A stretch of 18,371 nt of DNA, taken from the NCBI GenBank assembly GCA_045600065.1, contig JAZRXE010000103.1, positions 1-18,371 on the forward strand, given 5' to 3'. The notes under the pieces were generated by a model. The model worked only from the letters and a program-made list of their open reading frames with translations. It made no database searches and was not told where the DNA came from. Origin of the DNA: RGIG2707 sp045600065. GTDB lineage: Bacteria > Bacillota > Clostridia > Peptostreptococcales > Anaerovoracaceae. A program made the translations under genes and the position numbers. Positions 6,966-13,913 of this stretch are shown here, one piece after another; within the stretch, counting starts at the first letter, position 1; each line of letters begins with the position of its first letter.

Positions 6966-8666
6966 TTATTCCTCCCCGGGAGCAGTCTCTCCGTCCTCGG
7001 GGACGCCGCGTTCTTCGGATTCCTCCTGAGTCAGGGTGGAGCTGAGGCTGAGCAGGGATTTTTCAAGATCGGCAACCGTGTTCTTGATGTTTATGAGCTT
7101 GTCTGTTCCCACCTGCTCGTCTATTGCCAGCTTTGTATTGAACAGAACATCGTCAAGAGATGTGGAAATAGCGGCTATTCTCTGCTTGACATCATCCAGC
7201 TCTTCTCCGCTTACAAACTCCTGCTCGGGAGTGTCTTCTTCCATTACCCTGGCATCGTCCAGATAGTATTCGTTGTATCCGTCTACCACCACGGCATCCC
7301 AGCCTTTTTTGCTCCTGATGGATTCCGCAAAGGCCTTCTTGGACTGAGGCTCCCCGTGTACAAGGAAGATACGGGAGGGCTGAGTCTGGAAGCTGTCCAG
7401 CCAGTCCATCAGGCCGTTCTTGTCCGCATGGCCGGAGAAGCCATCCAGATTGTATATCTCTGCGGCAACGTTGATCTCCTCTCCGAACAGAGTTACTGTC
7501 TTTGCGCCCTCAACCAGTCTGCGTCCGAGGCTTCCTTCGGCCTGATATCCGACGAATACCACTGAATTGACGGGATTCCACAGATTGTGCTTAAGGTGAT
7601 GGCGAATGCGGCCCGCGTCGCACATGCCGCTGGCGGATATTATGATCTTGGAGCCCTTAAGGACGTTTATGCGCTTGCTTTCGTCGCTGGTGCGGGAATA
7701 GTGCAGACCCTCAAAATCCAGGGGATGGTCGCCCTTGAACAGCAGCTGCTTGGCTTCCTCGTCAAAGCTCTGGGCATTGTCAAAGAACACCTGGGTGGCC
7801 TCGACGCACATGGGACTGTCAACGAAAACCGGCACATCGCGCAAAGTCTTGTAAAGGGGATTATCGGGGTCATCGTAAATCAGGTTCAGCTGATACAGCA
7901 GCTCCTGAGTGCGGCCTACGGCAAAGGATGGTATCACCACATTGCCCCCTCTTTTTACCGTTGCCTGAATGATGTTCTGCAGGGATGCGACAGAGTTTAC
8001 ATTATCGTCGTGGAGACGGTCTCCGTAGGTGGTCTCCATTACCACATAATCGGCCTTCTTGATCTTTGTCGGATCCTCCAGTATCGGGCGCAGGCTCATG
8101 CCCAGGTCTCCGGTAAATACCAGCTTGGAGGTGCGCTCGTTCTCTTCTGTCCAAAGCTCTACTATGGCAGAGCCCAGAATGTGGCCTGCGTCGTTGAAGC
8201 AGACCTTCATCTGATCGTTGATCTCAAAGAGCTGGTTATACCGCTTGGGAACCACCAGCTTAAGGGTATCTTCAACATCCTGCTCGTTGTAAAGAGGCTC
8301 CACCGGGGGCTTGCCCGCTCTGGTGGCACGCTTGCTGTCCCACTGGGCATCCTGCTCCTGAATGTGGGCACTGTCCAGCAGCATTATCTTCATCAGATCG
8401 GCTGTGGCATCGCTGGCATAGATGGGACCGTTGAAGCCGCTCTTGACCAGAAGCGGAAGCCTTCCTATATGATCTATATGAGAATGGCTTACTATTACAC
8501 ATTCCACAGCAGAGGGACTGAAGGGAAAACGCTCCCTGTTTTTAGCCTCTTCTGCCTTGCCTCCCTGAAACATGCCGCAGTCCAGCAGCACTCTATGAGT
8601 ATCCGTACTAACAAGATGGCAGGAACCGGTGACACCGGTGGCCGCACCGCAGAATTTGATCTTCAT
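6966..8666 (-). CDS. MBL-fold beta-CASP protein, probable RNase (CPSF-like)
   Basis: A 566-residue cytoplasmic protein with a full metallo-beta-lactamase plus beta-CASP plus RNA-specificity architecture, as in CPSF73-like nucleases. Metal ligands visible: HSHIDH (His61, His63, Asp65, His66), His162 in AGHILGS, Asp187 in FTGDLG. ETTYGDR (211-217) precedes the beta-CASP insert. Motif-C region GFSGHAD (His413) and LVHGE (His437) are intact. The last 80 residues are a charged helical tail beyond the usual domain end. Its ATG overlaps the stop of the HAD gene by 4 bases, so the two are translationally coupled. Cleavage of RNA is expected from the family; the target is unknown. Confidence 0.92.
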   Translation of the reverse strand: MKIKFCGAATGVTGSCHLVSTDTHRVLLDCGMFQGGKAEEAKNRERFPFSPSAVECVIVSHSHIDHIGRLPLLVKSGFNGPIYASDATADLMKIMLLDSAHIQEQDAQWDSKRATRAGKPPVEPLYNEQDVEDTLKLVVPKRYNQLFEINDQMKVCFNDAGHILGSAIVELWTEENERTSKLVFTGDLGMSLRPILEDPTKIKKADYVVMETTYGDRLHDDNVNSVASLQNIIQATVKRGGNVVIPSFAVGRTQELLYQLNLIYDDPDNPLYKTLRDVPVFVDSPMCVEATQVFFDNAQSFDEEAKQLLFKGDHPLDFEGLHYSRTSDESKRINVLKGSKIIISASGMCDAGRIRHHLKHNLWNPVNSVVFVGYQAEGSLGRRLVEGAKTVTLFGEEINVAAEIYNLDGFSGHADKNGLMDWLDSFQTQPSRIFLVHGEPQSKKAFAESIRSKKGWDAVVVDGYNEYYLDDARVMEEDTPEQEFVSGEELDDVKQRIAAISTSLDDVLFNTKLAIDEQVGTDKLINIKNTVADLEKSLLSLSSTLTQEESEERGVPEDGETAPGEE

Positions 8667-9457
8667 GGTCTTATCTCCTCCAACACATCCGCTGCCGAAT
8701 CGAACACATACGTAGGATGTATTCCGTATTTGTCCGTATCAGAAAGGACTCCTTCGCCGGAAAGCACAAAGATCGTTTCGATCCCGGCATTAACCCCGCA
8801 GGCGATGTCCGTATATATACGGTCGCCCATAAGGCAGGTCTGGTCCTTTGTATATCCGTATTTCTTCATGGCAGTCAGAGCCATCTGAGGCTTTGGCTTG
8901 CCTATGACAACAGGCCGTCTTCCCGTGGCCGTGAACAGCATTTCTATGACGCTTCCGCAGTCCGGAGCGCTGCCGTAGGGCGTAGGACAAACCATGTCCG
9001 GATGAGTGGCAATATATCGGACCCCCCTGCCCAGCAAAATGCAGCAATCCTCCAGCTTTTTGTAAGTGAGCTCGGTATCGTAGCCCAAAAGCACTGCAGA
9101 CACATTCTCCGAAGGCTCGGAGGCGGTTTTGATTCCCGCAGCGTCGAGCTGCCTTATAAGAGATTTAGTGCCGAAGACATAATAAACATCCTCTGGCGGA
9201 TAGTTTTCTTTTATGTAGTCTATCGCTGCATCGGCAGAAGTCAGAAAATCCCCGGCGCAGGCTTCTATGCCGAGCCGGGCCAGCTTTTCTATATAGCTGT
9301 CAGTTCCCCTGGATGAATTGTTTGTAAGGAAGACATAGCGTCCTCCGTTATCCCTGATCTGCTGAAGTAATTCCCTTGAGCCTTCAAAGAGTTTATCACC
9401 GATATATATAGTGCCGTCCATATCCAGAAGGAACAGACGCTTATCCTTTAAACTCAT
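8663..9457 (-). CDS. HAD-superfamily hydrolase, subfamily IIA (NagD-like phosphatase)
   Basis: A 264-residue cytoplasmic phosphatase. The HAD motifs are all present: DMDGT with nucleophile Asp12 and acid/base Asp14, LTNNSS with Thr45, Lys187 in GKPKP, and GDRIYTD with Asp212 and Asp217. The layout with a cap between motifs II and III fits type IIA (NagD, PNPase-like, phosphoglycolate-type). The substrate cannot be read from sequence. The start has a modest GGGGTGG site (9461-9467). It heads a gene train with the beta-CASP protein and the two exported enzymes, and faces the M42 gene across a divergent promoter region. Confidence 0.92.
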   Translation of the reverse strand: MSLKDKRLFLLDMDGTIYIGDKLFEGSRELLQQIRDNGGRYVFLTNNSSRGTDSYIEKLARLGIEACAGDFLTSADAAIDYIKENYPPEDVYYVFGTKSLIRQLDAAGIKTASEPSENVSAVLLGYDTELTYKKLEDCCILLGRGVRYIATHPDMVCPTPYGSAPDCGSVIEMLFTATGRRPVVIGKPKPQMALTAMKKYGYTKDQTCLMGDRIYTDIACGVNAGIETIFVLSGEGVLSDTDKYGIHPTYVFDSAADVLEEIRP

Positions 9458-9482
9458 AAGCCACCCCTACGCAAAATATTTT

Positions 9483-9511
9483 ATCATAAAAAGGGTCAAG
9501 TGTAGTGTAAA
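9483..9511 (-). promoter_or_regulatory. Promoter of the HAD-MBL gene train
   Basis: Minus strand: TTTACA (9506-9511), 17-base spacer, TATGAT (9483-9488). The transcript would start about 19 nt before the HAD ATG. The -10 lies inside a TTATCATA half-site (9481-9488) that also occurs in the nearby inverted repeat. Confidence 0.6.
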
Positions 9512-9535
9512 TATTAAGAAGTTTCCACAAAAACA

Positions 9536-9565
9536 TTGTTTTATGATAAATTATTATCATATAAA
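9536..9565 (+). promoter_or_regulatory. Probable promoter of the M42 peptidase gene
   Basis: TTGTTT (9536-9541), 18-base spacer, TATAAA (9560-9565) on the plus strand, giving a leader of about 68 nt. The spacer is almost entirely occupied by the inverted repeat at 9542-9561. Confidence 0.4.
9542..9561. promoter_or_regulatory. Perfect inverted repeat, candidate repressor operator
   Basis: TATGATAA, then ATTA, then TTATCATA: 8-base arms with no mismatch. It lies between the -35 and -10 of the likely M42 promoter. It resembles a Fur/PerR-type box (TGATAAT-N-ATTATCA), but the halves are one base further apart, so the regulator is uncertain. Confidence 0.5.
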
Positions 9566-9639
9566 AACACGGACCGGCTGCTTCGGGCTCCGCAAAGTGC
9601 AGTCATCACGAGGCACCCGCAACAAAAAGGAGGCAATTT

Positions 9640-10728
9640 ATGACTTTTTCCGCAGAACAGAAAAGCGCTTTTAAGGAAGAATTAAAAGGACTTCTGCAGG
9701 TCTACACTTCTTCCGGCGGCGAAACGCCCATGCTGGAATACCTTTACCCGCTTACAAAGCCCTATTGTGAGGAGGTTTACGAGGATAACTTCGGAAGCCT
9801 TATCTGCCACGTGGGCGGCAAGGGCAAGAAGCTGCTCATAACCGCGCACATAGACGAGGTAGGCTTCATCGTCAAGAGCATAGACAAAAACGGCTTCATC
9901 TTCTTCCAGAAGTTCGGCGGCATACCGGAAAAGCAGCTGGAAGCCCGTCAGGTCATAATCAACGGAAAAATCCCCGGAGTCATAGGCTGCAAGCCCGGAC
10001 ATCTGCAGACTCCCCAGGAGCAGATGCAGGCGACCCCCATCAACCAGCTTTTCGTAGACATAGGCGCAAGCTCCAGAGAAGATGTGGAAGCTCTGGGCAT
10101 AGAGGTAGGAAGCTTCTTCTCCATGCAGTATAACTACACCGAGCTGACCTTCCCCGACATGATCTATTCCAGAAGCCTGGACGACCGCGTGGGCTGCGCC
10201 CTGCTGCTGGGCCTGATGAAGACTGTCAAGAAGGAAGACCTGAAGTACGATCTGTACCTGGGCTTTACCCTCCAGGAGGAGACCGGACTGCGCGGCGCTC
10301 AGGCCATGGCAAACTGCCTGGAGCCCGATTACGCCATCTCCGTGGACACAGTTCCCTGCGCAGACACCCCCTTCACCAATTACGAAAGAGATCTGCCCCT
10401 GGAGCTGGGCAAGGGCTTCTGCCTGTCTCTGACAGAGAGCAGAGTCGCCTACGCAAGCCCCAGAATGCTTAAGCAGGTCAGGATGATACAGCAGGCCACG
10501 GGCATTCCCATGCAGACCGCATCCACCACAGGCATGGCAGGCACTGATTCCGCCATCATGTCCGTAAGCGGCAAGGGCACCCAGGTGTGCACCATGACCA
10601 TTCCCAGAAGATATTCCCACACCCAGGTGGAGCTGATGAACATCAACGACGCTCTGGCTCTGGGAGAAATGCTCAAGGCCTTTGCCACCACCGAGCACCG
10701 GTTCCCGCCCGTTCACGAGAGAATGTAG
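9640..10728 (+). CDS. M42-family metallopeptidase (aminopeptidase)
   Basis: A 362-residue cytosolic dinuclear-metal aminopeptidase of the M42 family (glutamyl aminopeptidase, TET or FrvX type), expected to trim peptides as a large self-assembled particle. The site motifs are AHIDEVGF (His70, Asp72), RSLDDRVG (Asp181/Asp182), QEETGLRGA (Glu213 catalytic base, Glu214 ligand), SVDT (Asp236) and YSHTQVE (His327). Length is normal and the ATG has AAGGAGG 6 bases before it (9627-9633). Transcribed alone, with its own terminator at 10785. Metal regulation is conceivable given the Fur-like palindrome in its promoter. Confidence 0.93.
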   Translation: MTFSAEQKSAFKEELKGLLQVYTSSGGETPMLEYLYPLTKPYCEEVYEDNFGSLICHVGGKGKKLLITAHIDEVGFIVKSIDKNGFIFFQKFGGIPEKQLEARQVIINGKIPGVIGCKPGHLQTPQEQMQATPINQLFVDIGASSREDVEALGIEVGSFFSMQYNYTELTFPDMIYSRSLDDRVGCALLLGLMKTVKKEDLKYDLYLGFTLQEETGLRGAQAMANCLEPDYAISVDTVPCADTPFTNYERDLPLELGKGFCLSLTESRVAYASPRMLKQVRMIQQATGIPMQTASTTGMAGTDSAIMSVSGKGTQVCTMTIPRRYSHTQVELMNINDALALGEMLKAFATTEHRFPPVHERM

Positions 10729-10784
10729 CCGGGGTATTTTACATACAAAAAGGCAATCAACGCCACTATTCCGTAAGTACAAGG

Positions 10785-10822
10785 AAAGACCAGTCACCTC
10801 AAAACGGGGAACTGGTCTTTTT
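10785..10822 (+). terminator. Rho-independent terminator of the M42 gene
   Basis: AAAGACCAGT (10785-10794) pairs perfectly with ACTGGTCTTT (10811-10820), followed by more T. It may also stop the minus-strand gene ending at 10891, though its T-tract in that direction is short. Confidence 0.85.
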
Positions 10823-10890
10823 GCAATGATTCTCATTTGACTGAAGCAGGCTTTTGGTATGCAGCTGATATATCCCGGTTTGTCTTTGAT

Positions 10891-11484
10891 TCAGCCTTTA
10901 AAGTACTTTTCTAAAATACTGTAAACATCCGAAGTAATTAATGTGCCGAAAAGGGGAGCATCTGAACCACAATGCTCAACATAATAGTATTTGTTGCCAT
11001 CTTTATAGATATACCCAAACAGATCATCAGATGCACATATCCCGCTATAACAAAGATGTATGTCTTTCAAGTTATACGGTTTGTATTCGTCAAACATTGC
11101 TGATTCGTCCGATAAATGATCATGCAGATTTACGATAGTATCTATAGTCTCCCGGTCATCAAAGTAATCATGCCTTATAAATATTCCAGTAACATCACCT
11201 TGATCTTGAGAAAAGGAATCTTTTTTGTACAAGTCCCTTGATAGAGAATCAACGAGATATATTCTTTCCGAATCCCCTTTGACCGAATAGATGCGAATCA
11301 AATCTCTTGAAAAAGATATTATGTGATCTTTGATATATGGACCTGATGATGGCGAGTAGTACTCACCGTGATACTCATATTGCTCATTCCGCATATGGGT
11401 ATAGTTTTTGCTTAAAAAGACTACAGATGCAATACATATAACGACAATCACCGCAAATGTTAGTTGAATACTCTTTTTTTTCAT
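10891..11484 (-). CDS. Membrane-anchored protein of unknown function
   Basis: A 197-residue protein with one N-terminal membrane helix (about 7-24, after MKKKS) and a soluble extracytoplasmic part rich in Tyr, Asp and Ser. I do not recognise a domain. Three Cys in the C-terminal half could form a disulfide. I chose the ATG at 11482-11484 (AGGGGTG site) over an ATG 48 bases upstream because the signal-anchor starts there. AT-rich like the small membrane-protein genes before it and unlike the GC-richer M42 gene behind it, so it belongs to the accessory island. It could be a further immunity-like protein, but nothing in its sequence links it to them. Confidence 0.7.
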   Translation of the reverse strand: MKKKSIQLTFAVIVVICIASVVFLSKNYTHMRNEQYEYHGEYYSPSSGPYIKDHIISFSRDLIRIYSVKGDSERIYLVDSLSRDLYKKDSFSQDQGDVTGIFIRHDYFDDRETIDTIVNLHDHLSDESAMFDEYKPYNLKDIHLCYSGICASDDLFGYIYKDGNKYYYVEHCGSDAPLFGTLITSDVYSILEKYFKG

Positions 11485-11642
11485 CAGACACACCCCTAAA
11501 ATGCGCCATTGAAATGAAACACCAAAAATCAAAATATGTCATAAATGGTTTTGTACAATGTACTTGGTATTATCATACAAAAACACAGAAAAGATCCCCG
11601 AAAATAGAATCGCTGCGGAATGAACGCACCCGACTGCTGCTT

Positions 11643-12015
11643 GGTATTTGACTACATATGAGGTACCGCAGCACCTATAAAGCATATTCCAAACTCAAAG
11701 GCAACTATCGCCATCATCAAAATGCTAAGCAAGAGTATTTTTCTGACAGATAACGAGCTGGTATCCATTTGTTTTGATTTAACATAAAAAATGGTATATA
11801 CAATGGACAGAACCAGCTCTGCTGCTGCCGCGATAATCGTGCTCTTGAACATCCATTTCAGTATTTTTTCAGAAAATGCTCCTTTTAACAGGAGAAACAA
11901 AAGGATAAAAGAGCTGATCAGTATAAGTGATGCGAAAACAAACAACCCTTTAATCACATTGTTCAATTCCATCAAAAAACGAGCACTTGACTTAATTGAC
12001 AATCTTTTCAAATCC
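11643..12015 (-). repeat. Duplicated block, copy 1 (contains gene A1)
   Basis: Nearly identical to 13134-13506 with a constant offset of 1491 and no gap seen. It runs from just past the A1 stop codon to just before the conserved start region. Divergence is by scattered substitutions, so it is an old but recognisable duplication. Confidence 0.85.
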
Positions 12016-12026
12016 TCCTTCGGCAT
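11652..12026 (-). CDS. Small three-helix membrane protein A1 (immunity-like, family A)
   Basis: About 124 residues with three predicted membrane helices, a short basic N-terminus and the C-terminal sequence FEFGICFIGAAVPHM. It is a close paralog (roughly three quarters identical by eye) of A2 and a distant one of A3. The start is uncertain. I give the ATG at 12026; an ATG at 12041 would overlap the stop of B1, and TTG at 12002, 11 bases after an AAGGAGG, is also possible. It overlaps a decayed reading frame whose stop lies inside it. No known domain. By position and paralogy I infer an immunity protein without its toxin. Confidence 0.7.
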   Translation of the reverse strand: MPKEDLKRLSIKSSARFLMELNNVIKGLFVFASLILISSFILLFLLLKGAFSEKILKWMFKSTIIAAAAELVLSIVYTIFYVKSKQMDTSSLSVRKILLLSILMMAIVAFEFGICFIGAAVPHM

Positions 12027-12027
12027 G
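11992..12027 (-). pseudogene. Tail scar of a lost toxin reading frame in front of A1
   Basis: In a different frame from A1 this stretch reads AEGGFEKIVN followed by TAA. The last eight residues are identical to the frame that precedes A2, as expected if the duplicated block carried the end of an upstream gene along with it. Confidence 0.5.
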
Positions 12028-12033
12028 CATAAA

Positions 12034-12429
12034 TCAACCATAAAAGGCTATTAAAACCCAATGAAAGAATTCTGTTATTTTCAGATAGGCAAACAAGGAG
12101 TCCGGGAACAGCAAATACATTGAATACCTGCCAATATCCTTTCTGGTGATCAATTTTATCTTTTTCACTATCAGATAAATGTCAGCACCAAATAATAAGA
12201 ACTTTGCACTATCATATACTATCCCGAAGCTGCTTCGCAGTGTATCAGCCCATCCCGAAAAAACATAGTAAAACCTGCTGTCCAATACCTGTTCTTTCGG
12301 TGAATAGAATTCAAAGATGGCAGAATCAACATTGGATATCATCGATTGTATCTGGACAACAAGGAAGATAATAATCAAAGTATCAATGATCCATATATCA
12401 AAATTGTTAATTTTCTTTGTTCCTGTCAA
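12034..12429 (-). CDS. Small three-helix membrane protein B1 (immunity-like, family B)
   Basis: About 131 residues, three hydrophobic segments (12-31, 72-90, 108-129). It shares with B2 a pattern: WIID near the start, QS after the first helix, an SGW motif in the outside loop, KFLLF before helix 2 and LK--EF--W near the end. The likely start is TTG (12427-12429) with GGGGAG six bases before it. A TGA in another frame overlaps this TTG, the same geometry as at B2. Function unknown; inferred orphan immunity protein. Confidence 0.72.
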   Translation of the reverse strand: MTGTKKINNFDIWIIDTLIIIFLVVQIQSMISNVDSAIFEFYSPKEQVLDSRFYYVFSGWADTLRSSFGIVYDSAKFLLFGADIYLIVKKIKLITRKDIGRYSMYLLFPDSLFAYLKITEFFHWVLIAFYG

Positions 12430-12509
12430 TTGTCACTCCCCATTGTTGCAGCGAACACTCGCGCTGCAAGCAGCCGGATGTTTGCACACCCGCCCGCTGT
12501 TGACCTAAA
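12426..12509 (-). pseudogene. Possible toxin-tail remnant in front of B1 (weak)
   Basis: A 27-codon open stretch after the B2 stop ends ARVFAATMGSDN and TGA, overlapping the B1 TTG by the TTGA pattern. It is more GC-rich than its surroundings. Chance openness is possible, and no similarity to the large protein is visible. Confidence 0.25.
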
Positions 12510-12512
12510 TGA

Positions 12513-12899
12513 TCATACGCTCATCAATCCTGCCCAAAAGTTATCGAACTCTATCAATTTTAGCACGATAAAAATCAGGTTTACTATAATCAACGCGGCT
12601 AATTCAGAGGGGATGTTTTTCTTTGCAATTCCAATTGCTTTCCAAATAACAGCGTAAACATTCGCGCAAAAGAGCAGGAATTTCGACCATGGAACGACAG
12701 AGCCTAAATGTTCATGCAATATCTCTGACCATCCGCTGACACCACAATACTGAATGCTTTTTACTGTCACTTCTCTTAATGATAAATAGGCAGAATCCGA
12801 AAGATCTTCAAAGCATTCCGCAATAGATTGCAAAGCAATAAAAACAAATATAATTGTTAATACATCGATAATCCATAAAAGCTTTTGGTTTTTTTTCAT
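12513..12899 (-). CDS. Small three-helix membrane protein B2 (immunity-like, family B)
   Basis: A 128-residue membrane protein starting MKKNQKLLWIIDVLTIIFVF, with three hydrophobic segments and the family-B motifs SGW (57-59) and KFLLF (73-77). Homologous to B1 at perhaps 30% identity. Its ATG overlaps by 4 bases (ATGA) the stop of a decayed upstream frame that resembles the end of the large secreted protein. That is the classic toxin-immunity junction. The full ORF is intact although the upstream partner is broken, so selection may favour keeping it. Confidence 0.78.
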   Translation of the reverse strand: MKKNQKLLWIIDVLTIIFVFIALQSIAECFEDLSDSAYLSLREVTVKSIQYCGVSGWSEILHEHLGSVVPWSKFLLFCANVYAVIWKAIGIAKKNIPSELAALIIVNLIFIVLKLIEFDNFWAGLMSV

Positions 12900-13102
12900 T
12901 CGTTACCGCTTCCCTCCCAGTAAGTCAAAAACTCTGATCTCGCAGTTTCGGCAGCATCATTATTGCATATCTTGTGCCATTATTCCAATGCGAATTTTCA
13001 CTGCTGGGCTTATTGCTTGGGGATGTATTTCCCCAGATTAAATACGGAGCTATATCAAGGCAAGCGTATGGCAGACTAGAAGCGGGATTACTTCGATGTC
13101 CG
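12896..13102 (-). pseudogene. Decayed toxin C-terminal fragment in front of B2
   Basis: Translation of the gap between A2 and B2 gives LDIAPYLIWGNT (13024-13059), then SSENSHWNNGTRYA. After a one-base frameshift near 12964 it continues NNDAAETARSEF and LTYWEGSGNE to a TGA overlapping the B2 ATG. LDIAPYLIWGNT aligns with YDVLPWINFGNS near the end of the large secreted protein (same Asp, Pro, Gly-Asn and aromatic pattern). A TAA lies just upstream at about 13105. I read it as the remnant of a related toxin module. Confidence 0.6.
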
Positions 13103-13133
13103 TTTTAGGCGAAGAGAACGCAAAATTCATTCC

Positions 13134-13506
13134 GGTATTTGACTACATATGAGGTACAGCAACACCTATAAAGCATATTCCAAACTCAAAAGCAACTATC
13201 GCCACCATCAAAATGCTAAGCAAGAGCATTCTTTTAACAGATAACGAGCGGTTATCCATTTGCTTTGATTTACCGCGAAGGATGATACAAATAATAGACA
13301 GGATCAGCTCTATTGCCGCCGCGATAATTATGCTCTTAAACATCCATTTCAGTATTTCTTCAAAAAGTGCTCCTTCTAATGGAAATAATAAAAGGAAAAG
13401 GAAACTAACCAGAATAAGTAATGCAAAAAGGAGTAACCCTTTAATTGCCTTATTCAATTTCATCAAAAAATGAACACTTGACTTAATTGACAATCTTTTC
13501 AAATCC
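13134..13506 (-). repeat. Duplicated block, copy 2 (contains gene A2)
   Basis: Second copy of the block at 11643-12015. Similarity stops a few bases past the stop codon on one side and at the purine-rich site before the start on the other. The duplicated unit is therefore one immunity-like gene plus the last codons of whatever preceded it. Confidence 0.85.
13143..13502 (-). CDS. Small three-helix membrane protein A2 (immunity-like, family A)
   Basis: About 119 residues with three membrane helices, close paralog of A1. No ATG exists at the expected start: TTG at 13502 or TTG at 13493 with GGGGG upstream, or ATG at 13463, are the options. A3 aligns from about the last of these. An overlapping frame ending GGFEKIVN-TAA stops inside the 5' end of this gene. 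The poor start may mean it is weakly expressed or was once coupled to the translation of the lost upstream gene. Confidence 0.7.
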   Translation of the reverse strand: MKRLSIKSSVHFLMKLNKAIKGLLLFALLILVSFLFLLLFPLEGALFEEILKWMFKSIIIAAAIELILSIICIILRGKSKQMDNRSLSVKRMLLLSILMVAIVAFEFGICFIGVAVPHM

Positions 13507-13578
13507 CCCTTTGATAGAATCGCTTAGTCTCTCACCAGGTGTATTTGTAGGAAAGCCGTTGTGAGCGTCAATGATTCG
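13483..13578 (-). pseudogene. Toxin-tail remnant in front of A2
   Basis: A 31-codon stretch open since the A3 stop ends GERLSDSIKGGFEKIVN and TAA, overlapping the A2 5' end. It resembles the last residues of the large secreted protein (DERFDDAAAGFIGLFGKD) in length to the stop, in the ER--D core and in the Gly-Phe near the end. Short, so moderate confidence. Confidence 0.45.
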
Positions 13579-13911
13579 TTAGAAATGAGATCCAACAACA
13601 TCTATAACGCAAATTATAAACTCACAAATGGCCACCGCCAACATTAAAATGTCAAATCGCAGAATCTTTTTGATGGAATAACAGTTATTTACCATCTGTA
13701 TTTTTTTTACTCGAATGACGACAAGAACGATGATATAGATTATTGATAAAATGAGTTCTACCGCTGTTATGCCAATGACGCCCTTACACATCCCTATCAG
13801 TATCTTTTCAAAAGGCGAAGAGGCAAGGAAGACAGAGCTAATGAGCAATATGATTGCTAGAATCAGCAATCCTTTTATAGTATTAATTAATATTTTTAAA
13901 AGAGTTTGCAT
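13579..13911 (-). CDS. Small three-helix membrane protein A3, candidate cognate immunity protein
   Basis: A 110-residue family-A protein with three hydrophobic segments and the shared INTIKGLL start and ICEFIICVIDVVG end. More diverged than A1 and A2. Its ATG lies two bases after the TGA stop of the large secreted protein (sequence TGATTATG), so translation is very likely coupled. In polymorphic toxin loci the gene directly after the toxin is its immunity gene, which is my inferred role. A membrane location would fit protection against a toxin acting at or across the envelope. Confidence 0.78.
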   Translation of the reverse strand: MQTLLKILINTIKGLLILAIILLISSVFLASSPFEKILIGMCKGVIGITAVELILSIIYIIVLVVIRVKKIQMVNNCYSIKKILRFDILMLAVAICEFIICVIDVVGSHF

Positions 13912-13913
13912 AA

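Noticed and set aside
7587..8888. Long plus-strand open frame of over 400 codons antisense to the beta-CASP gene (also 4761-5801 and, on the minus strand, 9682-10836)
   Set aside because: They mirror well-recognised genes on the opposite strand, have no family motifs and no convincing ribosome-binding sites. They reflect the codon use of the real genes.
11540..11648. Open frame in the gap between A1 and the 10891-11484 gene (hydrophobic, about 36 codons)
   Set aside because: No start codon with a ribosome-binding site, no likeness to the toxin tails, and its stop does not meet the next gene's start.
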